The notes: a model not told the origin generated them from the sequence alone. A DNA stretch of 64,000 nt from Streptomyces diastaticus subsp. diastaticus (GCF_011170125.1 NZ_BLLN01000002.1:839501-903500), one strand, 5' to 3'. Numbered from the stretch's first letter, positions 22,110 through 34,519 are shown. Translations and numbers: made by a program.

Positions 22110-23084
22110 TCAGCCGCGGGCCGTGCGCAGGGCCGTGCGCAGGTAGGGCGCGGCCGCCAGGAGCGGGGCGCGGACGCCGGCGTGCCGCAGGCAGTAGGTC
22201 CACCAGACGCGGGGCGGGAGTTCGGCGGTGCGGCGGCGCAGGGCCTCGCGTACCCCGATGCCCGGTTCCTCGGAGGCGGGTGGCAGCGGCACCGTGTGGC
22301 GTTCGCCGACGGCGCGCGGGGCGACGAAGGCGGGCACCCGGGCGCGCCGGGCGCGCAGGCCGTGGTCGAGGTCGCCGAGCGTGTGGCGGAAGGCCCGGTC
22401 GAGGTCGCCGACCCGGTCGCGGGCCGCGCGGGGGAGCAGCACGGCGGCCCCGTCGTAGGTGTCGCAGAGCTCGGTGCGCCCGGTCGGCTCGACCAGCGGC
22501 AGCCGGTGCGGGCCGCGGGTGCGGCGACGGCCGGAGTAGGCGAGTGGCGTGGTACCGGGGCGGGTGCCCGGCACCCGGCCGTCGCGTACGGCGCCGACCA
22601 CCACGGCGGTGTCGCCGAGCGAGCGGGAGGTGGCGAGGAGCAGGGCGAGCGCCTCGTCGGCGAGGACCACGTCGTCCCGCAGCCAGAGCTGGTGGGTGAA
22701 CGGGGTCGCCCCGGCCGCCCTGCTGTTCCGGCTCGCCAGCCGGATGCCCTCCCCCCAACGGACCCCCGCCCCGGCCCGGTGCACCTCGACCTCGGGATGG
22801 GCGGCCCGGACCGCGTCGGCGGTGCCGTCCCGCGACCCCGCGTCGACCAGGTGCACGCGCAGGGCGGTACCGGGCGGCAGGGACCGCTGGTCGGCGAGGG
22901 CGTCCAGCGCCCGCAGGGTCTGCCGTCGCCGGTCGCGCGAGGTCATCAGCACCGCCACCACGGGCGCCCGCCGCCGCACGTAGGGCGTGCGGGTGGCCTC
23001 CTCCAGCGGCACGGGCGCGGTGACCACCCGGCCGGTACCGGCGACGGCCTCGTCCTCGCTCGGGGAGGGCTGCGACGGCTCCAC
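22110..23084 (-). CDS. Family 2-type glycosyltransferase
   Basis: A 324-residue GT-A-fold transferase. Seen motifs are VVAVLMTSRDRRRQTLRALDAL at the nucleotide-binding start, HLVDAGSRDGTADAVR (the equivalent of V-D-D-x-S-x-D), and LWLRDDVVL as the metal-binding D-D. It would transfer a sugar from a nucleotide donor; donor and acceptor are not predictable. It has no membrane segment, so it is probably cytosolic. GTG 23084 has GAGGAG five bases upstream. The first 38 residues are low-complexity. It stands alone, divergent from dnaK. Confidence 0.82.
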   Translation of the reverse strand: MEPSQPSPSEDEAVAGTGRVVTAPVPLEEATRTPYVRRRAPVVAVLMTSRDRRRQTLRALDALADQRSLPPGTALRVHLVDAGSRDGTADAVRAAHPEVEVHRAGAGVRWGEGIRLASRNSRAAGATPFTHQLWLRDDVVLADEALALLLATSRSLGDTAVVVGAVRDGRVPGTRPGTTPLAYSGRRRTRGPHRLPLVEPTGRTELCDTYDGAAVLLPRAARDRVGDLDRAFRHTLGDLDHGLRARRARVPAFVAPRAVGERHTVPLPPASEEPGIGVREALRRRTAELPPRVWWTYCLRHAGVRAPLLAAAPYLRTALRTARG

Positions 23085-23509
23085 CGGAACTCCTCACTCA
23101 CACGTCACACGTAACGGACAATTGACTCATACGGCACGACTCGCCCCAGTCTCGGCCCTCCGCGCCGTGAAACGGCAGACCGACGCCCCGGCCGGATGGA
23201 AGACCGCCACCCGGGGGCCGGACCCGGCCCGGGTGCTCGGGGTCGTCTGCGGGTCGCCGTCGGAGGGGGGTCGGGTCCTGCGGGTTTCGGGCGTGGCCCG
23301 TGGCGGTCGGCCGGCCGGCGGTCGCGTGGGGCGGAGAAAACCAGCCCCGCCGACGCTTGAGGCCATCCGTGGCGGGCACCCGAAGCCGTCGGGCGCGCCC
23401 GGGATCGGCCCGGGGTTCCCTGGGCGGGTCCTGCTCATCAAGCCTCCGACCTGCGAAGACGAACCGCGTCGACGCCCTCTGCTCGGCTGGGAGGAACAAA
23501 AGCTGAGCC
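23085..23509. other. Intergenic region upstream of the dnaK promoter
   Basis: About 425 bases with no recognisable gene. Around 23340-23365 the phrase CCAGCCCCGCCGACGCTTGA resembles a dispersed streptomycete intergenic repeat (CCAGCCCGTCCGGCGTTTGA-like), here probably a decayed half-copy. Confidence 0.4.
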
Positions 23510-23517
23510 CGGTCGAC

Positions 23518-23588
23518 TCAACCACGTTGACGCGCGGCACGCCCTCGTGCATCCTTGAGTCAGTTCCACTCAAGTAGTCAGCTGGAGG
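23518..23588 (+). promoter_or_regulatory. dnaK promoter with HAIR operator and ribosome-binding site
   Basis: A perfect HspR-associated inverted repeat CTTGAGT-N7-ACTCAAG occupies 23554-23574. Upstream, TTGACG (23527-23532) is a good -35, followed after 17 bases by a weak -10 (CATCCT) that runs into the HAIR element. A smaller dyad TCAAC-CAC-GTTGA (23518-23530) overlaps the -35. GGAGGA (23583-23588) is the dnaK ribosome site. Confidence 0.9.
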
Positions 23589-23595
23589 AATTGAC

Positions 23596-25445
<1,850 letters not shown>

Positions 25446-25449
<4 letters not shown>

Positions 25450-26135
25450 CCGAGGAGACCCCCGGATTCGACGAGCAGCAGGACGCTGACGTCACCCCCG
25501 GTGCCTCCTCGGACGACGCGGCCGAGACCGCCGGGCCCACCTCCTCGGAGGCGGGCCCGGCGGGAGCGGGCACCGACGCCACGGCCGGCCTGACGGCCGA
25601 GCTGGACCAGGCGCGCACGGCTCTCGCCGAGCGCACCGGCGACCTCCAGCGGCTCCAGGCCGAGTACCAGAACTACCGGCGCCGGGTCGAGCGCGACCGG
25701 GTGGCCGTCAAGGAGGTGGCGGTCGCGGGCATGTTGTCCGAGCTGCTGCCGGTCCTCGACGACATCGGCCGCGCCCGGGACCACGGCGAGCTGGTCGGCG
25801 GCTTCAAGTCGGTCGCCGAGTCGGTGGAGTCGGTCACCGCCAAGCTGGGCCTGGTCCAGTTCGGCAAGGAGGGCGAGCCCTTCGACCCGACCATCCACGA
25901 GGCACTGATGCACAGCTACGCGCCCGACGTCACGGAGACGACGTGCGTCGCGATCCTCCAGGCGGGGTATCGCATCGGCGAGCGCACCATCCGGCCCGCC
26001 CGGGTCGCGGTGGCCGAGCCGCAGCCGGGAGCCCAGCAGGCCAAGCCCCAGGCGGACGCCAAGGCCGAGCAGGCCGAGGCCGAGCCGGACGGGGCGAAGC
26101 CGGACGAGGAGAACGGTGGCCCGCAGGAGGGCTGA
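25446..26135 (+). CDS. grpE: Nucleotide exchange factor GrpE
   Basis: A 229-residue GrpE. An acidic disordered N-terminus (1-45) is followed by a long coiled-coil helix (about 50-105, including [19 protein letters not shown]) and the beta-wing domain with [14 protein letters not shown] and a [22 protein letters not shown] ending. It releases ADP from DnaK. The start is GTG overlapping the dnaK stop, so the genes are translationally coupled. The last 35 residues are Ala/Glu/Gln-rich and variable. Confidence 0.98.
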
Positions 26136-26213
26136 ACCACTCACCGCCGCCGCGGTCACCTTCACCGGTGACCGCGCGGCGGTGACGTCGCAGTGGAAGG
26201 AGGGACGTCGCCG

Positions 26214-27404
26214 ATGAGTACGAAGGACTACATCGAGAAGGACTACTACAAGGTCCTCGGCGTCCCCAAGGACGCCACCGACGCCGAGATCAAGAAGGCG
26301 TACCGCAAGCTCGCCCGGGAGAACCACCCGGACGCCAACACGGGCAACGCCAAGGCCGAGGAGCGCTTCAAGGAGATCTCCGAGGCCAACGACATCCTCG
26401 GCGACCCCAAGAAGCGCAAGGAGTACGACGAGGCGCGCTCCCTCTTCGGGAACGGCGGCTTCCGCCCCGGTCCCGGCGGTGGCGGCTCCGGCGGGAACTT
26501 CAACTTCGACCTGGGCGACCTCTTCGGGGGCGGCGCCCCCGGCGGCGGCCAGGGCCAGGGCGGGTTCGGCGGCGGCCTCGGGGACGTCTTCGGCGGGCTG
26601 TTCAACCGCGGGGGCGCGGGCGCCGGTACACGCACCCAGCCCCGGCGCGGCCAGGACATCGAGTCCGAGGTGACGCTCAGCTTCACCGAGGCGGTGGACG
26701 GCGCGACGGTGCCGCTCCGGATGTCCAGCCAGGCGCCCTGCAAGGCCTGTTCGGGCACCGGCGACAAGAACGGCACGCCCCGCGTCTGCCCGACCTGTGT
26801 CGGCACCGGCCAGGTCTCGCGCGGCGGCGGGGGCGGCTTCTCGCTCACCGACCCGTGCGTGGACTGCAAGGGCCGCGGACTGATCGCCGAGGACCCGTGC
26901 GAGGTCTGCAAGGGTTCCGGGCGGGCCAAGTCGTCGCGCACCATGCAGGTCCGCATCCCGGCCGGAGTCACGGACGGGCAGCGCATCCGGCTGCGCGGCA
27001 AGGGCAGTCCGGGCGAGCGCGGAGGCCCTGCGGGCGACCTGTACGTGGTGGTGAACGTCGACAAGCACCCGGTCTTCGGGCGCAAGGGCGACAACCTCAC
27101 CGTCACGGTGCCGGTCACCATCACGGAGGCCGCGCTCGGCGGCGAGATCCGGGTACCCACCCTGGGCGGGCCCCCGGTGACGCTGAAACTGCCGCCGGGC
27201 ACCCCGGCGGGCCGCACGATGCGGGCCCGCGGCAAGGGCGCGGTCCGCAAGGACGGCACCCGCGGCGATCTGCTGGTCACCGTCGACGTGGCGGTGCCCC
27301 AGCACCTGTCCTCCGAGGCCCGGGAGGCCTTGGAGACGTACCGCAAGGCCACCGCGGACGAGGACCCGCGGGCGGAGCTGTTCAAGGCAGCGAAGGGAGC
27401 GTAG
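26214..27404 (+). CDS. dnaJ: Chaperone DnaJ
   Basis: The 396-residue protein has a J-domain (about 10-75) with HPD at 38-40, which triggers DnaK ATP hydrolysis. A Gly/Phe-rich linker (about 80-150) follows. The zinc-finger region has four CxxCxGxG-like repeats (CKACSGTG, CPTCVGTG, CVDCKGRG, CEVCKGSG), then two C-terminal substrate-binding barrels. ATG 26214 was chosen because GGAAGGAGGGA lies eight bases upstream and MSTKDYIEKDYYKVLG is the usual actinobacterial start. A short inverted repeat (GCCGCCGCGGTCACC with GGTGACCGCGCGGC) lies in the gap after grpE. Confidence 0.99.
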   Translation: MSTKDYIEKDYYKVLGVPKDATDAEIKKAYRKLARENHPDANTGNAKAEERFKEISEANDILGDPKKRKEYDEARSLFGNGGFRPGPGGGGSGGNFNFDLGDLFGGGAPGGGQGQGGFGGGLGDVFGGLFNRGGAGAGTRTQPRRGQDIESEVTLSFTEAVDGATVPLRMSSQAPCKACSGTGDKNGTPRVCPTCVGTGQVSRGGGGGFSLTDPCVDCKGRGLIAEDPCEVCKGSGRAKSSRTMQVRIPAGVTDGQRIRLRGKGSPGERGGPAGDLYVVVNVDKHPVFGRKGDNLTVTVPVTITEAALGGEIRVPTLGGPPVTLKLPPGTPAGRTMRARGKGAVRKDGTRGDLLVTVDVAVPQHLSSEAREALETYRKATADEDPRAELFKAAKGA

Positions 27405-27407
27405 GCC

Positions 27408-27863
27408 ATGGACCGGGACGGACGACGTCGCAACCCCTACGAACTGACGGAAGACACCCCGGTGTACGTCATTTCGGTGGCGGCCCAGCTGAGCGGGCTC
27501 CACCCGCAGACGTTGCGCCAGTACGACCGTCTCGGCCTGGTGTCGCCCGACCGCACGGCCGGGCGGGGGCGCCGGTACTCGGCCCGCGACATCGAACTGC
27601 TCCGCCAGGTGCAGCAGTTGTCGCAGAGCGAGGGCATCAACCTCGCCGGTATCAAGCGCATCATCGAACTGGAGAACCAGGTGACCGCGCTCCAGCAGCG
27701 CGTCGCCGAACTCTCCGCGGCCGTCGACGGCGCCGCCGCCCAGATGCGGCAGCGCGAGGCCCAGGTGCACGCCTCCTACCGCCGCGACCTCGTGCGGTAC
27801 GAGGACGTGCGGCACACCAGCGCGCTGGTGGTGTGGAGGCCGGGCCGGCCGTCCGCCGAGTGA
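27408..27863 (+). CDS. hspR: Heat-shock repressor HspR (MerR family)
   Basis: A 151-residue MerR-type regulator. The winged helix-turn-helix spans about 20-85 (VYVISVAAQLSGLHPQTLRQ, the GRGRRYSARDIELLRQVQQL wing), followed by a coiled coil (about 95-130). It lacks the effector domain and cysteines of metal-sensing relatives. It binds HAIR sequences and represses dnaK, clpB and usually lon; HAIR elements are present upstream of dnaK (23554) and clpB (31616). It starts three bases after the dnaJ stop and so is autoregulated through the operon promoter. Confidence 0.98.
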   Translation: MDRDGRRRNPYELTEDTPVYVISVAAQLSGLHPQTLRQYDRLGLVSPDRTAGRGRRYSARDIELLRQVQQLSQSEGINLAGIKRIIELENQVTALQQRVAELSAAVDGAAAQMRQREAQVHASYRRDLVRYEDVRHTSALVVWRPGRPSAE

Positions 27864-27884
27864 ACGCCGCGTTCTTTCGCGGAA

Positions 27885-27917
27885 GGGGCCGGAGGCGGTG
27901 CTGCTGCCTCCGGCCCC
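27885..27917. terminator. Bidirectional hairpin terminator between hspR and the LuxR-type gene
   Basis: GGGGCCGGAGGC pairs perfectly with GCCTCCGGCCCC across a 9-base loop. It lies between two convergent genes, 22 bases from each stop. Confidence 0.85.
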
Positions 27918-27939
27918 TCCGGCGTTCCGCGCGGGTGGT

Positions 27940-28923
27940 TCAGTCGCTCGCGTCCAGGAGGCCGGAGCGGGCGATGAGGTAGCCGAGCTGGGTGCGGCTG
28001 CCGCTGCCGAGGGTGGTGGCCAGCCGGGCGATGTGGCTGCGGCAGGTGCGGACGTTCATGCCCAGGCGCCGGGCGATGGCGTCGTCCACGTGCCCCTCGA
28101 CGAGGAGTTTGGCGATGGAGCGCTGCGTGCCCGTGATGCCGTCCAGCTCGGGACGGTAGGCGTCGGGCTGCTCGTCCCAGGGGACGGCGTGCCGCCAGAG
28201 CTGGTCGAAGACGCCCACCAGGTACTCCACCAGGCCGGGGTGGCGTAGCTGGAGGGCGACCTGCCGGTCGGAGCGGGCCGGGATGAAGGCCACCTTGCGG
28301 TCCACCACGATCAGCCGGTCGACGCTCTCCTCCAGCGTGCGCACCTCGACGTCGGTGCCGATCCGGTCCACGTAGGCGATGGTCGCCGGGTGGTGCCGGG
28401 CGGTGTGCTGGTAGAGGGTGCGCATCTTCACCCGGCGGTCGAGCAGGGGCATGACGCGGCGCAGCCCCTCCGCGATGGTCTCCGGCTTGCGGCCGCTGCC
28501 CGGCTGCACGGTCAGCAGCTCCTCGGAGCACTCCGCGACCACCCGGTCGAGGGTGGTGTTGATGAGCCCCAGCCCCTCCAGCACGGTCATCCCGCTGGCG
28601 GCGACCGGGTTCTGCGCCGCCATGGCCAGGAAAGGGGCGAAGGTCTCGGTGAGGCCGATGGCGACGCGTCGGCGCTCCTGGATCTCCTGCTCGATGGGGT
28701 GTACCAGATGGCCGAGCGCTACCGTCGGGGGCAGTGGCCGCAGCCACTCCGGGTCGTCCGGGTCGGCGTGCACCAGCGCCAGATCGATGAGGCAGGGCGC
28801 CTGCGCGGCCTCGCTCCGGGGTATGCGCCCGGTCCGCAGCGCGTCGGCGTAGAGCTGCCGACCCGCTTCGCACAGCTCACGTGGGCTGTGCGGATGTCCC
28901 GGTATCTGGTCGTCTGTCCCCAT
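27940..28923 (-). CDS. LuxR-type helix-turn-helix regulator, divergent from the EPTWE peptide operon
   Basis: A 327-residue protein with a C-terminal LuxR/GerE DNA-binding domain (about 262-322; GTQRSIAKLLVEGHVDDAIA then LGMNVRTCRSHIARLATTLG). The N-terminal 240 residues are mostly helical with no receiver, kinase or known ligand domain, so it is a stand-alone sensor-regulator of unknown input. ATG 28923 was chosen over ATG 28944 because AGGGGGG lies six bases before it. It diverges from the repeat-peptide operon starting at 29026, and the roughly 100 bases between hold a short dyad, which makes that operon its most likely target. Confidence 0.85.
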   Translation of the reverse strand: MGTDDQIPGHPHSPRELCEAGRQLYADALRTGRIPRSEAAQAPCLIDLALVHADPDDPEWLRPLPPTVALGHLVHPIEQEIQERRRVAIGLTETFAPFLAMAAQNPVAASGMTVLEGLGLINTTLDRVVAECSEELLTVQPGSGRKPETIAEGLRRVMPLLDRRVKMRTLYQHTARHHPATIAYVDRIGTDVEVRTLEESVDRLIVVDRKVAFIPARSDRQVALQLRHPGLVEYLVGVFDQLWRHAVPWDEQPDAYRPELDGITGTQRSIAKLLVEGHVDDAIARRLGMNVRTCRSHIARLATTLGSGSRTQLGYLIARSGLLDASD

Positions 28924-28949
28924 GTGAACCCCCCTCAGGGTCATGCATT

Positions 28950-28968
28950 ACAGGAACATGATGCCTGT
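28950..28968. promoter_or_regulatory. Candidate LuxR operator dyad
   Basis: ACAGG-N9-CCTGT lies midway between the divergent LuxR gene and the repeat-peptide operon, in a locally AT-rich stretch (28940-28970). The arms are only 5 bp, so this is a weak candidate. Confidence 0.4.
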
Positions 28969-29025
28969 TTCCGCTGGTGCGAGCGGTCGCGGTGAGCGAT
29001 CGTCATGTGCACGGGGGAGGAGGAA

Positions 29026-29055
29026 ATGATTAGAAGAGGTGGAGATCGTCCATGA
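29026..29055 (+). CDS. Nine-codon leader ORF coupled to the repeat peptide
   Basis: ATG 29026 begins a 9-residue reading frame (MIRRGGDRP) whose TGA overlaps the ATG of the next gene (ATGA, 29052-29055). It has the strongest Shine-Dalgarno in the locus, GGGGGAGGAGG (29013-29023), better than that of the peptide gene itself. It may serve to load ribosomes for coupled translation rather than make a functional peptide. It could be chance; conservation in relatives would decide. Confidence 0.45.
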   Translation: MIRRGGDRP

Positions 29056-29303
29056 GCAAGATGGTTCGTGTACTTTGCGCTTTCGCGGTCGCGGCTGCCT
29101 TCGGTGCGATCGCCAGTGGCGAGCCCACCTGGGAGAGCGAGCCCGCTTCCACGGTGCTGGCCGAGCCGACCTGGGAGACCAACCCGGTGGCGGTCCAGTC
29201 CGAGCCCACCTGGGAGTTCGCCCCCACGGGTGAGCCGACCTGGGAGACCGCCCCCGCAGGTGAGCCGACCTGGGAGGACCTGCCCACGGGTGTCCGGGCA
29301 TGA
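29052..29303 (+). CDS. Secreted peptide with five EPTWExxP repeats, putative multi-core precursor
   Basis: An 83-residue protein not recognised as any named family. Residues 1-21 look like a Sec signal peptide: Lys3/Arg6, the hydrophobic VLCAFAVAAAFGAIA, and AIA as a cleavage site. The rest consists of five units beginning EPTWE at 24, 38, 51, 61 and 71; each has Pro three residues after the motif (EPTWExxP), and spacing tightens from 14 to 10. The mature part is acidic, with one Trp per unit and no Cys. This resembles multi-core ribosomal peptide precursors or secreted repeat pheromones. GAGGTGGAG lies seven bases before ATG 29052. Its stop overlaps the next start (ATGA). Role unknown. Confidence 0.85.
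   Translation: MSKMVRVLCAFAVAAAFGAIASGEPTWESEPASTVLAEPTWETNPVAVQSEPTWEFAPTGEPTWETAPAGEPTWEDLPTGVRA
29121..29285 (+). repeat. Five in-gene repeats encoding EPTWExxP
   Basis: Each unit starts GAGCC(C/G)ACCTGGGAG, at 29121, 29163, 29202, 29232 and 29262. Periods are 42, 39, 30 and 30 bases. Only the third base of the Pro codon varies within the core, while linkers differ more, so the protein motif looks selected. Confidence 0.9.
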
Positions 29304-29620
29304 GCATGCCTCCCGACGACCGTTCCTTCCGGCGTGAGATGGCCGCGGCCTACCGCTCCGGATGGCACTTCATCGACCTGGTCAGTGCCGTGCCCGAGGG
29401 CGACGAACCGCTGACGGTGACGCTCTTCGGCGAGCCGATCCTGGTCGTCCGGGACGAAGAGGACGGAGTCCGCGCCTACCGCGCGCTGCGCCGCCCGCGG
29501 GGCGCCCCTCAGCCCGTGCGCTGCGCCATCCGCTACGGCATGGTCTTCGTCAACCTCGACCAGCGCGACCACCACCCGGTCGAGACCGAACTTCTCACAG
29601 CCACCCCCCGCAGCGCCTGA
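29300..29620 (+). CDS. Small Rieske-oxygenase-like protein without cluster ligands
   Basis: A 106-residue protein whose SGWHFIDLVSAVP...LTVTLFGEPILVVRDEEDGVRAY and YGMVFVNLD segments resemble the N-terminal Rieske domain of ring-hydroxylating oxygenase alpha subunits. The ligand loops are missing: the expected C-x-H-R-G position reads RRPRG, and the C-x2-H loop is replaced by a short join into RCAIRYGMVF. It therefore should not bind a [2Fe-2S] cluster. The catalytic domain is also absent. It is translationally coupled to the EPTWE peptide gene (ATGA overlap) and followed by a terminator, so the two proteins probably act together. A binding or leader-recognition role is speculation. Confidence 0.75.
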   Translation: MSMPPDDRSFRREMAAAYRSGWHFIDLVSAVPEGDEPLTVTLFGEPILVVRDEEDGVRAYRALRRPRGAPQPVRCAIRYGMVFVNLDQRDHHPVETELLTATPRSA

Positions 29621-29666
29621 GACGCGATCCCCCCGTCGTCACAGATCGCCCAGGCGCTCCCCCCGG

Positions 29667-29706
29667 CAGCGACGCCACCGTGGACCTGAACACGGTGGCG
29701 TCGCTG
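29667..29706 (+). terminator. Hairpin terminator closing the EPTWE peptide operon
   Basis: CAGCGACGCCACCGTG pairs perfectly (16 bp) with its inverse across an 8-base loop, 46 bases after the Rieske-like gene. It defines a short operon of about 700 bases. Confidence 0.88.
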
Positions 29707-29774
29707 TCGTTGTGCGGCGGACTGCACGGGTGCGACGCCGCCGTGCGGCAGGGCGGGCCGGAGCGGACAGGGGG

Positions 29775-30191
29775 TCACGCCGGCCGCGGCAGGTTCCCCA
29801 TGGCCCGGGTCACCGCGATCTCGATGACCACCCGTGCCGGGTTCTCGCGGGGCTCGCGTCCGTAGCGGAGCGCGTAACGGCGTTCGGCGTCCGCGACGCG
29901 GACCGGGTCCTCGCTGACCGTGGCGACGCCCTCCAGGGTGGTCCAGTACCGGCCGGCCGGCTGGCAGACGGCGACCCGGGCGCCCCCGTCCCCGGCCGCC
30001 CGGACGTGGCGGACCTTGGTGGTGGCGCCGCCGGTGATGATCCGGGCCAGCCGCTCACCGGGGTCGTACGTCACGCCGACCGGGACGACGTGCGGGGTGC
30101 CGTCGGGGCGGGGAGTGGTGAGCGTGCAGACGTGCTTCTCGCGCCAGAAGGCGAGGAAGTTCGCGGGGGGAGCGGTGAGGTCGATGGCCAT
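29775..30191 (-). CDS. PPOX-class F420-dependent oxidoreductase
   Basis: A 138-residue split-barrel protein of the Rv1155-like PPOX/F420 class. Recognisable parts are FREKHVCTLTTPRPDGTPHVVPVGV, ITGGATTKVRHVRA, VAVCQPAGRYWTTLEGVATV and RYGREPRENPARVVIEIAV. Such proteins use F420H2 to reduce varied compounds, or bind F420 or heme-derived ligands. ATG 30191 gives the usual length. It reads toward the EPTWE operon terminator, and upstream of it lies only the decayed transporter. Confidence 0.88.
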   Translation of the reverse strand: MAIDLTAPPANFLAFWREKHVCTLTTPRPDGTPHVVPVGVTYDPGERLARIITGGATTKVRHVRAAGDGGARVAVCQPAGRYWTTLEGVATVSEDPVRVADAERRYALRYGREPRENPARVVIEIAVTRAMGNLPRPA

Positions 30192-30269
30192 GGCGGCAGC
30201 GTACGGCCGGAGGCGCGCCCGCCGGCGGGCGGGAGCACCCCGGCGCATTCCCCCGCGAGCGCGGGCCCT

Positions 30270-31560
30270 CCTCGCCGGGCCGCGGAGGGAGAGCGGGACG
30301 GCGAGCGCGAGCGCGACGCGGTAGCCGGAGGCGGCCATGGAGGTGCCGGACGCCTCCGCCGGCAGCACCCTGACGAAGAGCGCGGGCCCGCCTCCGGCGG
30401 CGGCCGCGATCCGGTGGCCGGGCGGGGCGCCGGTGCGGAGCGCGTCTCCGGTGTGAAGCGTTCGGCGAACAGGGCCGCCCGGGGGCCGTACATGACGCTG
30501 AGGAAGCAGCCGGCGACCAGGGTGCCGACGGCCGGCCACGGCAGCGAGCCGGTGTCGGTCAGCGGGAGGAGCGGAACGGCCCCCAGGGCGATCCCGGCCG
30601 CGCCGCCGGGTGGACGCGCAGGCGGCCGACGCGGTCGGAGAGGGCGGCGGAGGCCGGTGGCAGGGCGAGTCGGGTGAGGCTGACGCGCAGGGAGACGGCG
30701 AGGACCGGCCCGCGGCCCGTGCCCGGTTGGCGGGTGGTGTGGTCGAGGACCCCGGTGAGCAGGAGTGGGAGGCCGCAATGTTGACGCGAACGAGCCGCCG
30801 GCGAGCAGGAGGGTGCCGAGATGGTCGCGGAGGACCGTGCGCGGCGGGGAGCCCTGATCGCGCTTCTCCCGTCCGGCCGGCGCCTGTTCGGCCAGGGAGC
30901 CCGTCCGGCCAGTGCTGTTCGGCCCGGCGGACTCGGACGTCTCCTCGGCCCGGGTGTGGATGTACCGGGCGAGGCTGAGCGCGGCAGGCCGGCCGGGAAG
31001 GGCACCCGCCGGGCCCAGCCGGAGAGCGTGCTGTCCGAGGTGAGCGACCGGCGGCCGGGAGGACACTGCCGGGCGGTGACCACGCCGGCGGGCACCCCGA
31101 GCTGGGCGAGGCGGCCGTGGAGGCCGCGCCTGCCCTCGGGCGCGTACTCGGTGGCCACCGGCATCGCGCCGCCCCACTGCGCGCCGACGGCGACGCCCTG
31201 GCGATGCGCGGCAGGGGGAGCGGGGCCGGGGGCGACGGCGACGGTCTCGTCCGTGGGGGAGCAGGCCGATGCCGGTGGTCAGGCCCGTCACGGTGAGAGC
31301 GGGGACCAGCACGGGCGCGCGGCCCTTCTTTGTCGCCGACCGGCCGACGGCGAGGGCGGTGAGGGCGGCGAGGGCGGCGAGCGGCGGCGAAGGCGGCGGG
31401 CGGCGAAGGTGGCGAGGGCGCGCGGTGGGGGTCGTCGGCCGGGAAGTACAGGTCGCGTGGGCCAGGGCGGCGGCGATCCCGAAGAGGGAGTAGCCGTACC
31501 GCTCCAGCGCCGGGGCGAGCGCCGCGGGGGCGCCGGTCGGGCGGGAGGTTCCTGGCGGAG
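30270..31560 (-). pseudogene. Decayed MHS-family (MFS) metabolite transporter
   Basis: Pieces of an MHS-type major facilitator appear in order but in different minus-strand frames. They are an N-terminal YGYSLFGIAAALA near 31490, GAMPVATEYAPEGRRG near 31150, WARRVPF near 31010, SVMYGPRAALFAERFTPETR near 30480, and a final helix TSMAASGYRVALALAV near 30320. Intact relatives have about 430 residues with YGPQAAxxAE and ATEYAPxxRRG motifs. Several frameshifts and base changes separate the pieces, so no transporter can be made. Boundaries are approximate. Confidence 0.75.
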
Positions 31561-31615
31561 GGCTGGGGAGGGGGCGGAGGTGCCGGGCAGGCGGAAGGGT
31601 GGATGACCGGATCGC

Positions 31616-31636
31616 CTTGAGTGGACTAGACTCAAC
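31616..31636 (+). promoter_or_regulatory. HAIR element upstream of clpB (HspR operator)
   Basis: CTTGAGT-N7-ACTCAAC differs from the consensus CTTGAGT-N7-ACTCAAG only in the last base. It lies 165 bases upstream of the clpB start and places clpB in the same HspR regulon as dnaK. Confidence 0.9.
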
Positions 31637-31801
31637 TTTGTGTACGGCGAGCCTGTCAGTGCCGGTGTGATCGGTGTCGGACAGGGCCGGGCGGGGCCCG
31701 CCCGGCGCGACAGGCCGGGCCCGGCGGAGCACGATGAGCCAGGCGGCACGCACGGTGTACGAGGCACGACGGGACGGACGAACGGACGAGGAGAGGGACA
31801 C

Positions 31802-34387
<2,586 letters not shown>

Positions 34388-34394
34388 CCGCCTC

Positions 34395-34439
34395 CCCGCG
34401 TGTCCGCCGTACGGATTGAGCCCTCGGCGGACACGCGGG
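34395..34439 (+). terminator. Hairpin terminator after clpB
   Basis: CCCGCGTGTCCGCCG pairs perfectly (15 bp) with its inverse across a 15-base loop, eight bases after the clpB stop. Confidence 0.85.
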
Positions 34440-34519
34440 AGTGGCGGGGCCGCGGGGTTGCCAGGGGCGGGCGGGGATGGGAGAGGATGCACGGGAAACC
34501 GTACGAAGGGAATCACACG

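Noticed and set aside
23336..23420. Possible mobile repeat or IS end before dnaK
   Set aside because: Only a half-match to a dispersed streptomycete repeat; no inverted ends, target duplication or transposase.
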